DNA from: Takakia lepidozioides
Taxonomy: Eukaryota; Streptophyta; Takakiopsida; Takakiales; Takakiaceae
Direction of reading: 5' to 3'
Length of the DNA stretch: 64,000 nt
Assembly (NCBI GenBank): GCA_030704615.1
Contig: CM060733.1
Location: 21,266,001-21,330,000 of the forward strand
Shown here: positions 9,727 to 20,549 of the stretch, in pieces
Numbering within the stretch: position 1 is the first letter of the stretch
How the letters are laid out: each line of letters starts with the position of its first letter
The notes under the pieces: model-generated
The model's database searches: none
Told to the model about the DNA's origin: nothing
The model's input: the letters and a program-made list of their open reading frames with translations, nothing else
Made by a program: the position numbers and the translations under genes

Positions 9727-12700
9727 ATGAACGTTCAACGTCTGTTCGGCCGTCATGGTGCATATGAGCCACGCATGCGATTACTAGATGACAGACTATG
9801 GCGACTCGAGGAGGCGTACGCCATATCAAATGGGAACAAGAAAATGCTTTGCAATTGCACTGAATGTCATGGATCCAAATGGCAGTTGTTGGAGACAGTG
9901 AAGAAGCACTACCTCAAACATAAGAGGGATCCAACTTTGCGTAGCTGTAATATTCCGGTACATCCACAGGAAGTACACTATCCTTCAGGACTTAGCAATC
10001 TCCAAGTTTGAATTTTGAAACCATTTTGGTGTGGTAGTAGTAGCCATGACTTCACCACTCCACATGTCGAAAGTTGATTGGCGAGTTGTAGTCATGTAGT
10101 TGTGTCTATGACTGCCCTTTATACACATGTCGATATGTCGTTGGCTAGTTGTAGTCGTGTAGTCATAAACACATATAGGAACATGACTACGTCACTAGAA
10201 CTATCTACCATGTGTCACAATGTCGTTGCTCAAATCGAAGTGATGTAGTGATAGTCGTGACTACATTTGTCCACATGTCATAATCTACATATATTGTGAA
10301 TGAACCGTGGGAAACACGTGATGCAGGGACATGCTGATTCTGATGACGAGGAGGATCGGGATGAGTTTGGGCAAGGGCCTAATGAAAGAGAGAACAATAC
10401 GGATCATGAAGGTGGTGTGGAGGCAGAAATTCAACGAGCATTGCAGGAAGCTTTTGAGTTTGCGGATGCAAACATGGAGGATCCGATTAATGGTGGAACT
10501 CGGGCCGAAGACAGCCCCAACGAGGAAGAATCCATGGATAATGCAGAGAATGCAGAGAATGGCCCAAACCTGAGTCACGGAGTTGACCCCAACTACGATA
10601 CGCTATTTCGACAATCTCAGTGTAAACTCTACGAAGGGAGCTCGATCAGCCGATTTGAAGCTACTTTGCACTTGCTCAACTTGTGCACCACCCACAAGTG
10701 CACCGATGGCTTTGTGGATGAGCTTCTTGGATTGTTGCGCAAAAGTTTTTTGCCGAAACAGAATTCTCTGCCGAAAACTAATTATGAAGCTAGAACTATG
10801 ATTGCGAAGATGGGATTGCAGTACACCCAGATCCATGCCTGCGAGAAAGGCTATGTACTCTTCCGTGGGGAGAATGAAAAAGCAGAATTTTGCTCGAAGT
10901 GCAAGACATCGCGTTACATTCCTGGTCGTGGGACTGTACCCAGAAAAATACTACGACATTTCCCTGTCATCCCAAGGTTGAAACGCATGTATCGATGCAA
11001 ATCAATCGCGCACCTTATGACATGGCACTTCAAACATAAGAGTCAGGATGGATTGGTTCGACATCCAGCTGATTGCAAAGCCTGGGCCCACATTGACTCC
11101 ACATTTGCGGATTTTGCTTCAGAACCACGAAATGTACGATTTGGATTAGCCTTAGATGGAGTAAATCCATACAGTGCTCAATCCACGAGTTGGAGCACAT
11201 GGCCCATCCTGTTGGTCAACTATAATTTGCCTCCATGGTTGATGACAAAGAAATTTTTCGTCATGTTAGCACTCATTATCCCTGGAAAGGAGTCTGTTAC
11301 ATCTGCGAACATTGATGTGTATTTGATGCCCCTAGTAGAGGAGCTACAGGAATTGTGGAGAGGCATCATAGCTTACGATGTTTCCCAAACTCTCCAACAA
11401 CGCCAATTCTTGCTACGGGCATTGCTGCTATGGTCAATCCATGATTACCCTGCATATGGCTTGCTCGTGGGTCAGGTTACTAAAGGTTATGCTAGTTGCC
11501 CAACCTGTGGACCCGAGGTGGATTCACAACATTTACATGCATGTTCGAAGACTGTGTTCCTGGGCCATCGGAGATTTCTTGCCCACAACCATCCGTATAG
11601 AAGATCAAGAATATTCAATGGTGCTGTTGAGCATAGAGTGGCTCCACAAATGCAGACGGGAACACAAATAAAGAAACGTGAAATTGACCTGATTGCATGG
11701 ATAGCAGCAGGGGGGAAACCAGATACGCCATCAGACCCTTCCAAATCTCACGGAGTGAAGCGATTATCAATCTTATATGCCTTGTCTTACTGGGAGGGCC
11801 TCCTCATACGACATACGTTTGATGCTATGCATTGCGAAAAGAACTTTGCAGAGAATATCATTAAGACTATTTTTGGGGAGAAAGATACATTGAAGGTTCG
11901 GCGTGATCTTGAATTACTTGGGTTGCGTCCATCATTGTGGTTGCAACGACATCCAGACAGGGCAGATACGTTAATCATGTCTCCTGCTCCTTATGTTCTG
12001 ACTGAAGCTGAGTTGAAAGTTCTCTTGGACACTATGCGAAACCTTAAAGTATCCACAGGATACGCATCAGCTTTCAAAAAACACGTGGTAAAGAAAAAAC
12101 TATCTGGCATGAAATCACATAATTACCATGTGTTCATGCACCAAATTTTACCGCTAGCTATTCGTGGGCTCATGGCAACAGGTGTGCGCACTACAATTTT
12201 GCGAGTATGTCGTGTATTTAGGAGGTTGTGTGCAAAAGTAGTGAATCCTGCAGAGTATGAGGAGTTGAAATATGAAGCAGTTGTTACTCTCTGTCTAATG
12301 GAGAAAGAGTTCCCACCATCATTCTTTGATGTGATGACACATCTGCTTGTCCACCTAGTGGACGAGCTCGATTTATGTGGTCCTGTGGCATCACGTTGGA
12401 TGTACCCCATAGAGCGGGCAATGAGAGAAATGAAGGGGTACGTCCGGAACATGGCAAAACCCGAGGGCAGCATGGCTCAAGGATACATTTTTTATGAATC
12501 TCTAGGATTTTGCACGGAGTATATGGCAGGATATGATGGAACCGCACGAAGGGTGTGGGATGCAGATGAGGAAGAATCTGTGGCCGGCGTAGTTTTGGAA
12601 GGAGCCGGCAAACCTCGGAAATTGGGTGACTTGCATGCTATTGTACACGATTACATCATTCAAAATCATCCAAGCATATCCGATATGTTAAAGTAAGTCC

Positions 12701-13708
12701 ACACCCTTTCAGATCTGAATATTTTGTTGATTTGATCTTTTTAACTGCCCCATGCTTAGTCTGTGTTGGCTAAATAGCCTTGACATTTTGTGCCAGGAAA
12801 TATGAAGAGGAGTCCACACAAATGGATGATTGTCCTCCATTTGCTGCTTGGCTGCCAAATGCTGTACGGGAACATCTATCTGGAATTCAAGAACATGTGC
12901 TTGAAGATGGCGTACGACAAGAATTACTGGATCTTTCAAGACCCCCATCATATTATGCCTCGACATACAAGAGTATGTCAGGATATGGCAACCATTACAG
13001 GTCTACATCCCCAGGCATGAACACATCGAGTATGGCATCCTTTGATTGTGGAGTCTCATCAGTTTTCAAGCATGAGACGGAATCTGTACGGTATGTGGGT
13101 CTTATCAGGGAGATTTTGCATATTGACTATGGCACTACACGGCCTGTAGTGTTTTTGTGCTCCTGGGTACGGGCCCAAAATGTGGGTCGTCAACCCAGAT
13201 CAATGAAGGAAGATGATTGTGGCTTCATGTTGGTCAATTTCAATCAAATGCTACCACCCTCTGAACAGCCTTTTGTATTGCCAGTATAGGTTAATTCATA
13301 TGATGGTGTATGAAAGCACTTGCATAGGATCAAGTCTTTTTCTCTGAGTGTGTGAAGGAACGACAATGGAAAGTTGTATTGGAGAAGAGCCCCCGATCAC
13401 GGAGAGTGGTGTGTGATATCTCAATTTCTATTGATGATCTGAGAAGAGTTGAAGGCTTATTAGCTCCACAACAACTACAAGAGACATTGACTACTGGCCG
13501 AACTCACAACCGAATTCAGACGATGTCACCAAAGCAGCTGGCCTCATTGTACCGACCCCCATACCGACGACACGAGGTACAACCCCCAGTTGACCAGCAG
13601 GTCTGTCATGAAGACACAGATACCTCCACCGACGTTGAGGCTATGGTCAGAGATGATGACACAAATACCTCCATATTCATAGACACGGATTCAGTCGATG
13701 GCAATTAG
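9727..13708 (+). CDS. CACTA transposase, tnp2 (TNPD) type
   Basis: A four-exon gene with no internal stop in its main exons. Proposed exon 1 starts at the ATG at 9727 and carries a Cys-rich segment (CNCTECHG...HYLKH), as at the N-terminus of tnp2 proteins; its donor is unresolved. Exon 2 is about 10290-12692 (donor GTAAGT) and contains the tnp2 core: RNVRFGLALDGVNP, YNLPPW, a DVYLMPL block, LLLWSIHDYPAYG and C-x2-C, followed by GHRRFL. A DUF4218-like block comes next (FPPSFFDVMTHLLVH, GPVASRWMYPIERAMREM). Exon 3 is 12797-13283 (DUF4216-like, GLIREILHIDYG, CGFMLVNF). Exon 4 is 13328-13708 (QVFFSECVKERQWKVVLEK). Phases agree at the exon 2/3 and 3/4 junctions. About 1,150 residues, a normal tnp2 length. 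Nothing visible prevents it from being functional. Confidence 0.88.
10020..10290. repeat. Short repeated motifs in tnp2 intron 1 / divergent promoter region
   Basis: This stretch between the divergent CACTA genes repeats two short motifs: CACATGTC (about 10060, 10123 and 10270) and GTAGTC followed by (A/G)TGTAGT (about 10089 and 10150), plus related 'gtagtgatagtcgtgacta'. Repeats like these resemble transposase-binding motifs but are here internal rather than subterminal. If exon 1 is not real, the region is the shared promoter. Confidence 0.4.
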
Positions 13709-15062
13709 ATATGCTACCCTTGTGCATGTATTACCTGTCATTCCAAATAAATGTACTCTTCTGTCCCCATGTAGTCACATTTTTTTGGGTACCAACTGTC
13801 AATGAACATTGATATTCAAATATGCTCACAATTTCCATGCTATAAGCTGTTGTGATCAAGCACTAGTGGATTGGCCACTAGTAGGGCCATTTATTCATAT
13901 CCAGATTGTAAAACATTGGCACCCAGAAGTTGGGAAGTGACCCAGTCTAGCACTTCACCATTCTACACTTCTAATATCTTCTAGTGTGCAACTATTAGCA
14001 CTGATTTCATCGCTGGCAACCTGCAGTAATATCCCTATATCGAAAAAAATCCCATACCCACATCATTGGGCCTTTGTCTAGCTTCAACTACAACAATATA
14101 TTGCCACATTTGGCATACATCTACGCCAGGGCAATATCCAGACTGATATTGGTACAATTCACGCTTTGATCCTGTCAATTCTTTGCCCCTTTGTAGAGTT
14201 GTAGACGGGGTGGCATGCATAGCAATATCCTGCAAACCTGGCCCTGTGCATCTTCACCCCTTCTACCACTCTAAATCGCTCGCATCTGCTGTCGCCATTG
14301 AGTGGTCAGATTGTTGAGAGACCTGTAAGACCATCCCAGTGGACAGTTGGCTTGCTCCCCACCCCCTCTCTAGCTTGCAATTGAATCATAATCTTATCTA
14401 GTTTTTTTCTCTCATCTCCAGGAAAATGACGCGCTATCACATTGCTGCACTGCAATTTTGCCAAAATCTTACAATGTCAGGCTATGGCTATCATCGTAGC
14501 CTCCACACCAATGTATGGATGTGTCCTTCATGAGCAACACTACCCCAAGTCTGCCTTCACCCTGCCCTAACCACAAAACGAAATTAAAGAATTCCAGTTA
14601 ATTGTGACCAACATGGGAGGTTTTTGGTGGTTCAAAGCTATTTCACGAGTAAAATACTTACACCACTTGGTTGTGGTGGAAGACCTGCAATTATACCATA
14701 TCGTACACATCACTTACTTGTGGTGGCAATCTTGCAATCCAATATCCACAAGCAGGCAGATTTATTTTGTCTTGACCAAGCTGTCATGGGCATATCAGGA
14801 AAAGCAAAGCATTAGAGAGGTGAGTTCAAACAGTCGTGCAATTAGTTTTCAGCCCACTGAGCTAGTAAGGAAGTGCCCAGTATACGACTTCTGTGTCACA
14901 CATTAGTGGAAAAATAAACCAACACCAACTTTCACATCCCTCATCCCATTAGAGCTTTGCCAACTTCACTGCCTCCCTGGAATCCCCCCCCCCCTGTGAA
15001 AAAGCAAGTATAAAGCAAATTCCCAGAGACATGTTTACCAGTGATATATGTCTCGCTGGTAG
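13709..15062. mobile_element. CACTA 3' flank with a candidate right terminus at 13986
   Basis: An AATAAA signal lies about 40 bp after the tnp2 stop (near 13745). At 13861-13882 a short inverted repeat ACTAGTGG-attgg-CCACTAGT appears. At 13977-13986 the sequence TCTTCTAGTG is the inverse of CACTAGAAGA, the same ten bases that begin the second CACTA end at 30682, so 13986 is a plausible right end. No matching left end was found upstream of the accessory gene. From 13987 to 15062 no gene is supportable; 14670-14735 contains a diverged tandem pair around 'gtggtgg..gaccTGCAAT'. Confidence 0.5.
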
Positions 15063-15142
15063 TCATTGAGAAACAAGGCTCTTAAGCTCCACAAACTCAA
15101 CATCAAATATGAGTGTTGAATTGGGGGGTATGACACACAACC
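15063..15142 (-). CDS. Last exon of an FKBP-type prolyl isomerase gene
   Basis: An 80-bp exon after an acceptor TTGCAG (AG at 15143-15144) reads GLCVIPPNSTLIFDVE, then FVELKSLVSQ and a stop at 15063-15065. The IPPN(S/A)TL(I/V)FDVEL..L motif is the hallmark C-terminal strand of FK506-binding-protein domains, which catalyse cis-trans isomerisation of Xaa-Pro bonds. No other FKBP exon is visible in the window: upstream of the intron (higher coordinates) comes the truncated gag. The gene is therefore cut by the retrotransposon rearrangement. Its remaining exons may lie left of the window if the inversion model is right. Confidence 0.75.
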
Positions 15143-15261
15143 CTGCAATCCAGCAACTTCTCACGGTTTAGAAAAGACTTTCAAAAATGAAGACTGGTCA
15201 TCTGACAAGTCATGACCAATCTGATGTCCTAACAGAGTGTGGGATTGCCTGATCTCCAGCC

Positions 15262-16314
15262 ATCTGATGTGCCCGGGCTCCCCGCAATTGAAACACACTC
15301 CATCAAAGGTCGCCTTCTGTCCGCCATAAGCCGCTCCACCCGCTTTTTCTTTCGAAGCTCCGGGTGCCGCCTTGACGTGTGAAGGCCCTCCCTTCGATTT
15401 CCACGTGCCATTTTCGCCGCGTGGCCTATCCCACTTCTTTTCCGGTCGGAAGGAGTCACCTTCCCGCCGAATCTTCTTGTGGTTCAGCTCCGTATGGCCT
15501 TGTCTTTCACCCCTAGGGACATCTGAGAAACATTCAGCCCTCTCAATAGCCTCGTTCAAAGTCTTGGGTGGCTTCTCCTCCAACTTCCGCCTGGCCCATG
15601 GGGCCAGTCCCGCCACAAAGTTGAAGACCATTTCTGGTTCTGCCATGTCCGCGACTTCGAGCAACAGCACATTGAAAGCCTGGACATACCCCCGAATGTC
15701 ATCTGTTTGCTTCAAATTCCTCATCTCGTCCCGGGCAAGCCAGGACGCGTTGAGGGGCACAAACTGTCTCTTCATCAATTCCTTGAACCCACTCCAGTTC
15801 AAGGTTTCCGGGCTTGGACCTCGGTCGTGAAGGCGTTTCTGCCACCATTGTTGAGCATAGCTCCTCAAATAGGTGGGAGCCACTTCCACCCGATCCTCGT
15901 CACTCAACTTGGCCGCCCGGAAGTAGTGCTCTAGCTCCAAGAGCCAGGTGTTGAGTGCCTTCCGATTTCGGACGTCCTCGAAGGTGCCGGGTTCCTTAGG
16001 CTTCACCTTAAACTTTGCCTTAGCGGAAGTGGCATTAGCCGCCTTCAACACGTCTTTCAACGTCCCGCCAAACTGCGCCAACAACCCTTCCCAAAAGGCT
16101 GCCGGCATGGGAGGCATCTCTTGGTTTGTCGAAGCTCTCAAGGATTCCTCGGGCTCCGACTCCTCGGATTCCTCTCGCTCTTGGGCGGCCTCGTTTTCGG
16201 AAACATGCATCGCTTCCTCAAACGGCCGCCTCGGTGACACGCCGCCCCATCGGGCTCACCGGGATCATCATCTTTTGGGCCGTTCCGCTTTCGCTTCGGC
16301 TTGCCCGACCCCAT
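15262..16314 (-). pseudogene. Ty3/gypsy gag with zinc knuckle, 3' truncated
   Basis: A retrotransposon capsid/nucleocapsid polyprotein. The likely start is the ATG at 16312-16314 (MGSGKPKRKRNG). The frame shifts by one base near 16240, after which a 340-residue open frame follows. It has the gag capsid-like region (W...LE.YF......D...V..A...L...A..WW, about 15950-15800) and a CCHC zinc knuckle CFNCGEPGHIR at about 15264-15300. Homology stops right after this knuckle. The open frame runs on 100 bp into unrelated DNA (15161-15262) that belongs to the FKBP intron. Protease and pol are missing here. Pol of the same family, on the other strand, begins at the left window edge. Confidence 0.85.
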
Positions 16315-16355
16315 GATGAGGCCAATCCCAAGGACGATCGCGTACTGAACTCTAA

Positions 16356-16367
16356 GCTCTGATACCA
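16356..16367 (-). promoter_or_regulatory. Primer-binding site, initiator-Met tRNA
   Basis: On the minus strand, TGGTATCAGAGC begins two bases after the 5' LTR end. This is the usual plant primer-binding site complementary to the 3' end of initiator methionine tRNA, which primes minus-strand cDNA synthesis. Confidence 0.9.
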
Positions 16368-16369
16368 AG

Positions 16370-16677
16370 TGTCGCGCACCTCACTTCGGTAAGCTCCCCT
16401 TCAAGTCATAGTTACTCGCTTTGATGCGCGCCCCCATGGTGAGTCCTATGCCACCCCCACTAAGTCCCGCTAAGCTACCACCACCCCTTGTGGAGCCACC
16501 CCCACCGCAACCCGGTGTGCGGGGCCCCACCTAGTGAGCGCCTCCGCCTCCTTGAGTGCCTTGAGCACTCAAGGGTGCTTCAGCCCCCCCCCATACCTAT
16601 CGCTGCCGCTGCCCCCACCACAGGGGCAGCCCCTCATGTGTCCCGACCCCCTGCCCTCAAGGCAAAGGGCCGCGACA
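16370..16677 (-). repeat. 5' LTR of the Ty3/gypsy element, internally deleted
   Basis: A 308-bp LTR with termini TGTCGCG and CGCGACA, next to the primer-binding site. Shared parts differ from the LTR at 2645-3378 by about three substitutions (roughly 1%) and G-run length. About 420 bp is missing between 'gggggcg' and 'cgcatcaaag'. Both edges of the deletion are GGCG/GCGC-rich, so microhomology-mediated deletion is likely. The lost part includes the TATA-like box. Confidence 0.88.
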
Positions 16678-16682
16678 GTTTG
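16678..16682 (-). repeat. Candidate 5-bp target-site duplication, copy 2 (CAAAC)
   Basis: On the minus strand CAAAC immediately precedes the 5' LTR, matching the five bases that follow the 3' LTR at 3379-3383. Confidence 0.7.
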
Positions 16683-17439
16683 GGTCTATTGTAGCAAGTA
16701 GGTTGACTTCTGGTGGGAGACGTAGCAGGGGGTGAGAGGGGCAAGGGGCGTTTTGTTGTGTGAGGATGAGGATGGTGGAAGTGGAAGGGGATGAGTGCGC
16801 TGGTAATTTTGCCCATTTAAGAGCTTCGTGTGTGTGACGGGGGGGGGGGGGGGGGGGGGCAAAGCCCCGGCCTATCCAGGTGTGGTGGGTAGCGTTGCCT
16901 ATGGCTCCAAAGACACAGTCTCGGTGGTGTGGACTGGAAAGTATAAGGAGGTCCATAGGGCATGTCAGTGGGCTTGAGTAGTATGAATGAGTGAGCTGGA
17001 ATGTGCTGATAAGTAAGGTGAGAATATCTTGGTGCAGGACTTGGTGCGCGCATGCTGCTCCTAGTTTGGTGAGGGATCTTGGTTTCTTGGGGGGTTGTCT
17101 TTAAGGTAGTGGTCAACTAGCCAATATAGCTCGGTAGCAAAGTCTTGTTTCGGGGGTTGAAGAGTTGTCGGGTGTGTGTTTATGGAGGAGTATCTTTCCC
17201 AGAGCCATTTTAGCCTATTGTTAGGGATGAGTCCAATGAAGCGGCCATGTTGGGCGTAGATATTGGAAAGGCGAGGGCCCATATGGATGAATGGGTGATC
17301 ATGTTTGATATCTTTGTCCGGGTTACATTCAGTTATATGGATGTGCACATTAGGGGCATCAATTGGCTTGTGGATATATCGGTTGTTTATAGGTTGGGTG
17401 GGGGTAGTGTGTTGTTGATGGATGTGTGCTAAGTAGTCG

Positions 17440-17670
17440 GTGTTTGACCGTTTATGAAAGGTGGTGAGAAGGGCAAGGTTATGGTCGGGATCACACTCGT
17501 CGTGTAGTCCAAACAGATCATCCTCGGTCTGCCATGTGTTGTCGTCTGAGGAGTAGCCAGCCCATTTGCATGTATCAACGGAGGTGGCACCAAAGACGTC
17601 AATTGATGTTTGGGTCTTAATTCCCAGTATAGCTTCAATGACGTAGGCATCAGGGTTATCGGAGTTGTGT
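17440..17670 (-). pseudogene. Chromodomain-like segment in LINE ORF2
   Basis: Read on the minus strand, this region encodes YVIEAILGI, then about 15 residues, then CKWAGYSSDDNTWQTEDDLF. That is the chromodomain pattern (Y.VE.IL......YLVKW.GY....TWEP...L), including the KW.GY and TW positions. It is in the same frame as the reverse transcriptase about 430 bp upstream: translating from the RT end through the TGA near 18098 and the run of 11 C's gives no further stop. It is not a remnant of the Ty3/gypsy chromodomain at 1.6 kb, whose sequence is different. Chromodomains bind methylated histone tails. Confidence 0.65.
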
Positions 17671-18095
17671 GGGGGGGGGGGTGTTACTACGGGAGTAGTT
17701 TGAGGGTGGGTAGAGGTGTCTGGCAGATTAGGTACTTGACTTGGGGTTTGAAGTGGGTCGTTGCTAGGTTCATCATGTTGTGGGGTAAATGGCTGAGAGG
17801 GAGGGTTGGATTTGGTGGAATATGTTGTTCTGAGTGTGTGGTAGATGGAGGCGGCTGGAGTAGATCGGTACTGAGGGAGTAGGTCCTGAACCGTATGGGG
17901 GTGGTAAAGACATGGAAGGTCACATTGGAGAGTACAGGCTGTTGACGGGTGACAGAAGAGGGTATGGAGGTGGTGTAAGTAATGGATGGTTTTGGACGTG
18001 GCTCGGGAGAATTTAAGGTTGAATTCACTTGGTTTTAAAAAGTCGGTGGCCTGTGGTAGTGGTAAGTTGGGTAACGGTGGTGATGCAGCGCTCTT

Positions 18096-19769
18096 TCAAG
18101 TAAGTGAGGATAGGGATTTTTGCTTTGGGTGGGAGATGTTGAACTGTGATAGGAAAGGGCTGGTAAGCCAAGCCTGTTCTAGTGGTGATGAGGTGTTAGG
18201 GTAGTTTGGCAAGTCGTTCTGTATGCTAATTTTCATTTGACGTAGGATTAGGAGTGTGCGCGCAGTAGGAGAGTGGAGGCATGCTTGTGAATGTAGCGAT
18301 GATAGCGAATATAGGCCATTGTATCTGAGGGCAAGGAATTTAAGGAGACCCTGGTAGATGATACCAAGCCGTCCTGGGTCGTTTAGTGCTTCTTTGAGTT
18401 GTGTACCCAATATACGAGCATATGAAATAATAAGTGGGCTAGAGCCTACTCCGTAATGGTCAGTTGGGAGTTGTGTGAGGGCATTAGGGGTACTAGTTGG
18501 TAAGCCACATACACGTTTAGTGAGCTGAATAATGGTTTTATCCAGTTTTTTGGTGTCGGGTAGGGAGAAGGGCGCGGCATGGAATGAGTATTGGATTTGG
18601 GTTTGCAGTACTGATTTAATGATTGATAGCTTGGGCCGAATGGCAATGGGGGATTTGAGAAGGGATAGGCTTTTATTAGCGAGTTTGGATGAGGTCGATT
18701 CTTTTTGGATGTGCCAGGTGAGGGAGGGAACTAATCGGATGCCTAGATAAGTGTAGGGTTCATCGGGTCCCAAAAAGGGGAAGGGCATGTTTTGGTAGTG
18801 TACATAGAGTTTACAGTGCAAGGCAATAACATCTTTAGAGAGCCGGTTGTGATATGTTGCGGCTGTAATAGCGCACTTCTGCAAGCTGAGTTCCATGCCT
18901 GACCATTGATTGAATCGGGATAATTTGCTGACCTGTCGGTTTAAGTGTTGTGGTTTATGTGCGAGTATGGCGAGATTGTCTGCATACGCTGCAGCTGAGA
19001 TGTCACTGGGGGAGGTCTTGTATTGGTATCCAAGCTTACCGCGGGCTAGCCATCTGAGTAGGGGTTGCAAGAAGATAATAAATAGATAGGGGCTTAAGGT
19101 GTCTCCTTGTATGGTACCCCGGCGAATGGGGATGGGTGGGGTGGAGCCATAGTATGTACCGAAGTATTCAGTTGTACTGTTTGTGTAGATGTTTCCTATA
19201 AGTTGGACAGCATCGGCGGGGTATCCGAGGTCAAGCATGATAGCGAGTAATCTAGCATGGTCTAGGGAACTAAAGGCATTTTTAAAGTCAATGTATAGAA
19301 GATATATGTCTTGTTTTGTAAGTTTAGCGTCTTCGAGGGCGAATATGACATATTGTATTTGTCGTGTGGTACTGCGTGTAGCGCGGAAACCTTCTTGAGG
19401 GTCGCTGAGAATTTGATGTTGTTCTCCATAACTTGAGAGCATTGTGGTGAGCGTACTGGTAAATAACTTATATATAGTGTTGGCTAGTGCAATAGGTCTA
19501 TAGTTGCTTAGGTCCGTAGGGTCACCTTTTTTAAAGAGCAAGATGGTGCAGCTATGTTTCCAGGAGTGTGGAATTTGTTGTAGTTTGTAGCATAGCTTAA
19601 AGAACTTGAAGATAAGATGGTGGAGTTGGGGGTCCAATGCTTGAAGTATGACGTTTGGGATGAGATCGGGACCTGGGGCTTTAGACTTAGATAGTTTTTT
19701 AAGGCATGATTTGTTAAGGTCGAGTGTGAATAGGTCGAGAATACGGTCTGTTGGGGATCCTCTGTTGTC
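18096..19769 (-). pseudogene. LINE reverse transcriptase domain
   Basis: The open frame runs from just after a TGA at about 19770 to a TGA at about 18098. It contains the LINE RT blocks in order: SKAPGPDLIP, NYRPIALANTIYKLF, EGFRATRSTTRQI, YIDFKNAFSSLDH, RRGTIQGDTLSP, AAAYADNLAILAH and, near the end, the L..TK..CGLP thumb region. The catalytic YADD box reads YADN (18975-18986), losing the second metal-binding Asp. The frame continues beyond both TGA codons in the same register, so each looks like a point mutation. The copy is almost certainly dead. Confidence 0.9.
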
Positions 19770-20549
19770 TCAGGAAAAGCCGTCTATATCATGCCATGGG
19801 TAGTGTCTAGCTTTGCACATGCAATTGTCATTGTGGAGATTGTGATGTAGGCAGTTCGTAACGGTGGGTGTGTATGCGGAGGATGTTTGTGACCATATTT
19901 TATGGTTAATGTCCGTAGGGTTGGTGAGCAAGTGGCCGTGTCGGTATTTGATACAGTCAATGGGCGGGTTTAGGGCCGGGTTAAAGATGGCTTTGTGCGC
20001 TTTTTTGGGATTGTCATGCAGTAATTGATTGAAGGAGGAAACAAATTTTTTGTGACTGTCGGCAGCTTTTTGTTTGGTGATATTGTAAGCTTCTTTTTTA
20101 GCATCTCTTCCAATTTTGGAGAGAGTAGCGATCCAGTCCAAAATACTATGAGGGTTATCAGGTGGGGGCATGAGTGCTTGGCATGTTGTTAAGGTATTTA
20201 GGCTTAGGATGCAAGGTCAGTTTTCCAGTTATTTCTTGGGTGTATGTGGGAAGTAGTGGGTATGATAGCAAGGCCGCGTCTAATTGTGTGATATGTGTTA
20301 AGATGCTGTTTCCAGGCACGTTTTTGTATACGAGTAAGGTAGCCCCCATTTTGTTTTGAGCGTGTAGTTTGTGGAATCTATTTGGGGCCGGAGCAGGTGA
20401 GGATGACGTTTTTGGTCATTTCTTCCATTAAAGTTCTGAGTGTTTTTTCGGAGGCCAGCCAGGTTTAGAGGAATGCCTCAGGTTATCCTCTGTGAGTATG
20501 TCTGATAATTGAAGTGTTAGATGTGTGGATATGGGATGGAAGTGTGTCA

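Noticed and set aside
13860-13882. CACTAGTGG as a CACTA left terminus
   Set aside because: No matching right end was found to its right, and it is part of a local inverted repeat; 13986 is the better candidate end of the left element.
14600-14735. Additional FKBP-like mini-exons on the minus strand
   Set aside because: Two AG/GT-flanked 'CTTCCACCACAA' blocks are diverged tandem copies lying downstream of the FKBP stop; no FKBP residues.
15372-16316. Plus-strand open frames over gag
   Set aside because: They are antisense to a clear gag with a CCHC knuckle; no independent motif.
1-16677. Two independent Ty3/gypsy insertions
   Set aside because: Possible, but it would not explain the identical outer CAAAC flanks and the in-frame continuity of the interrupted LINE.
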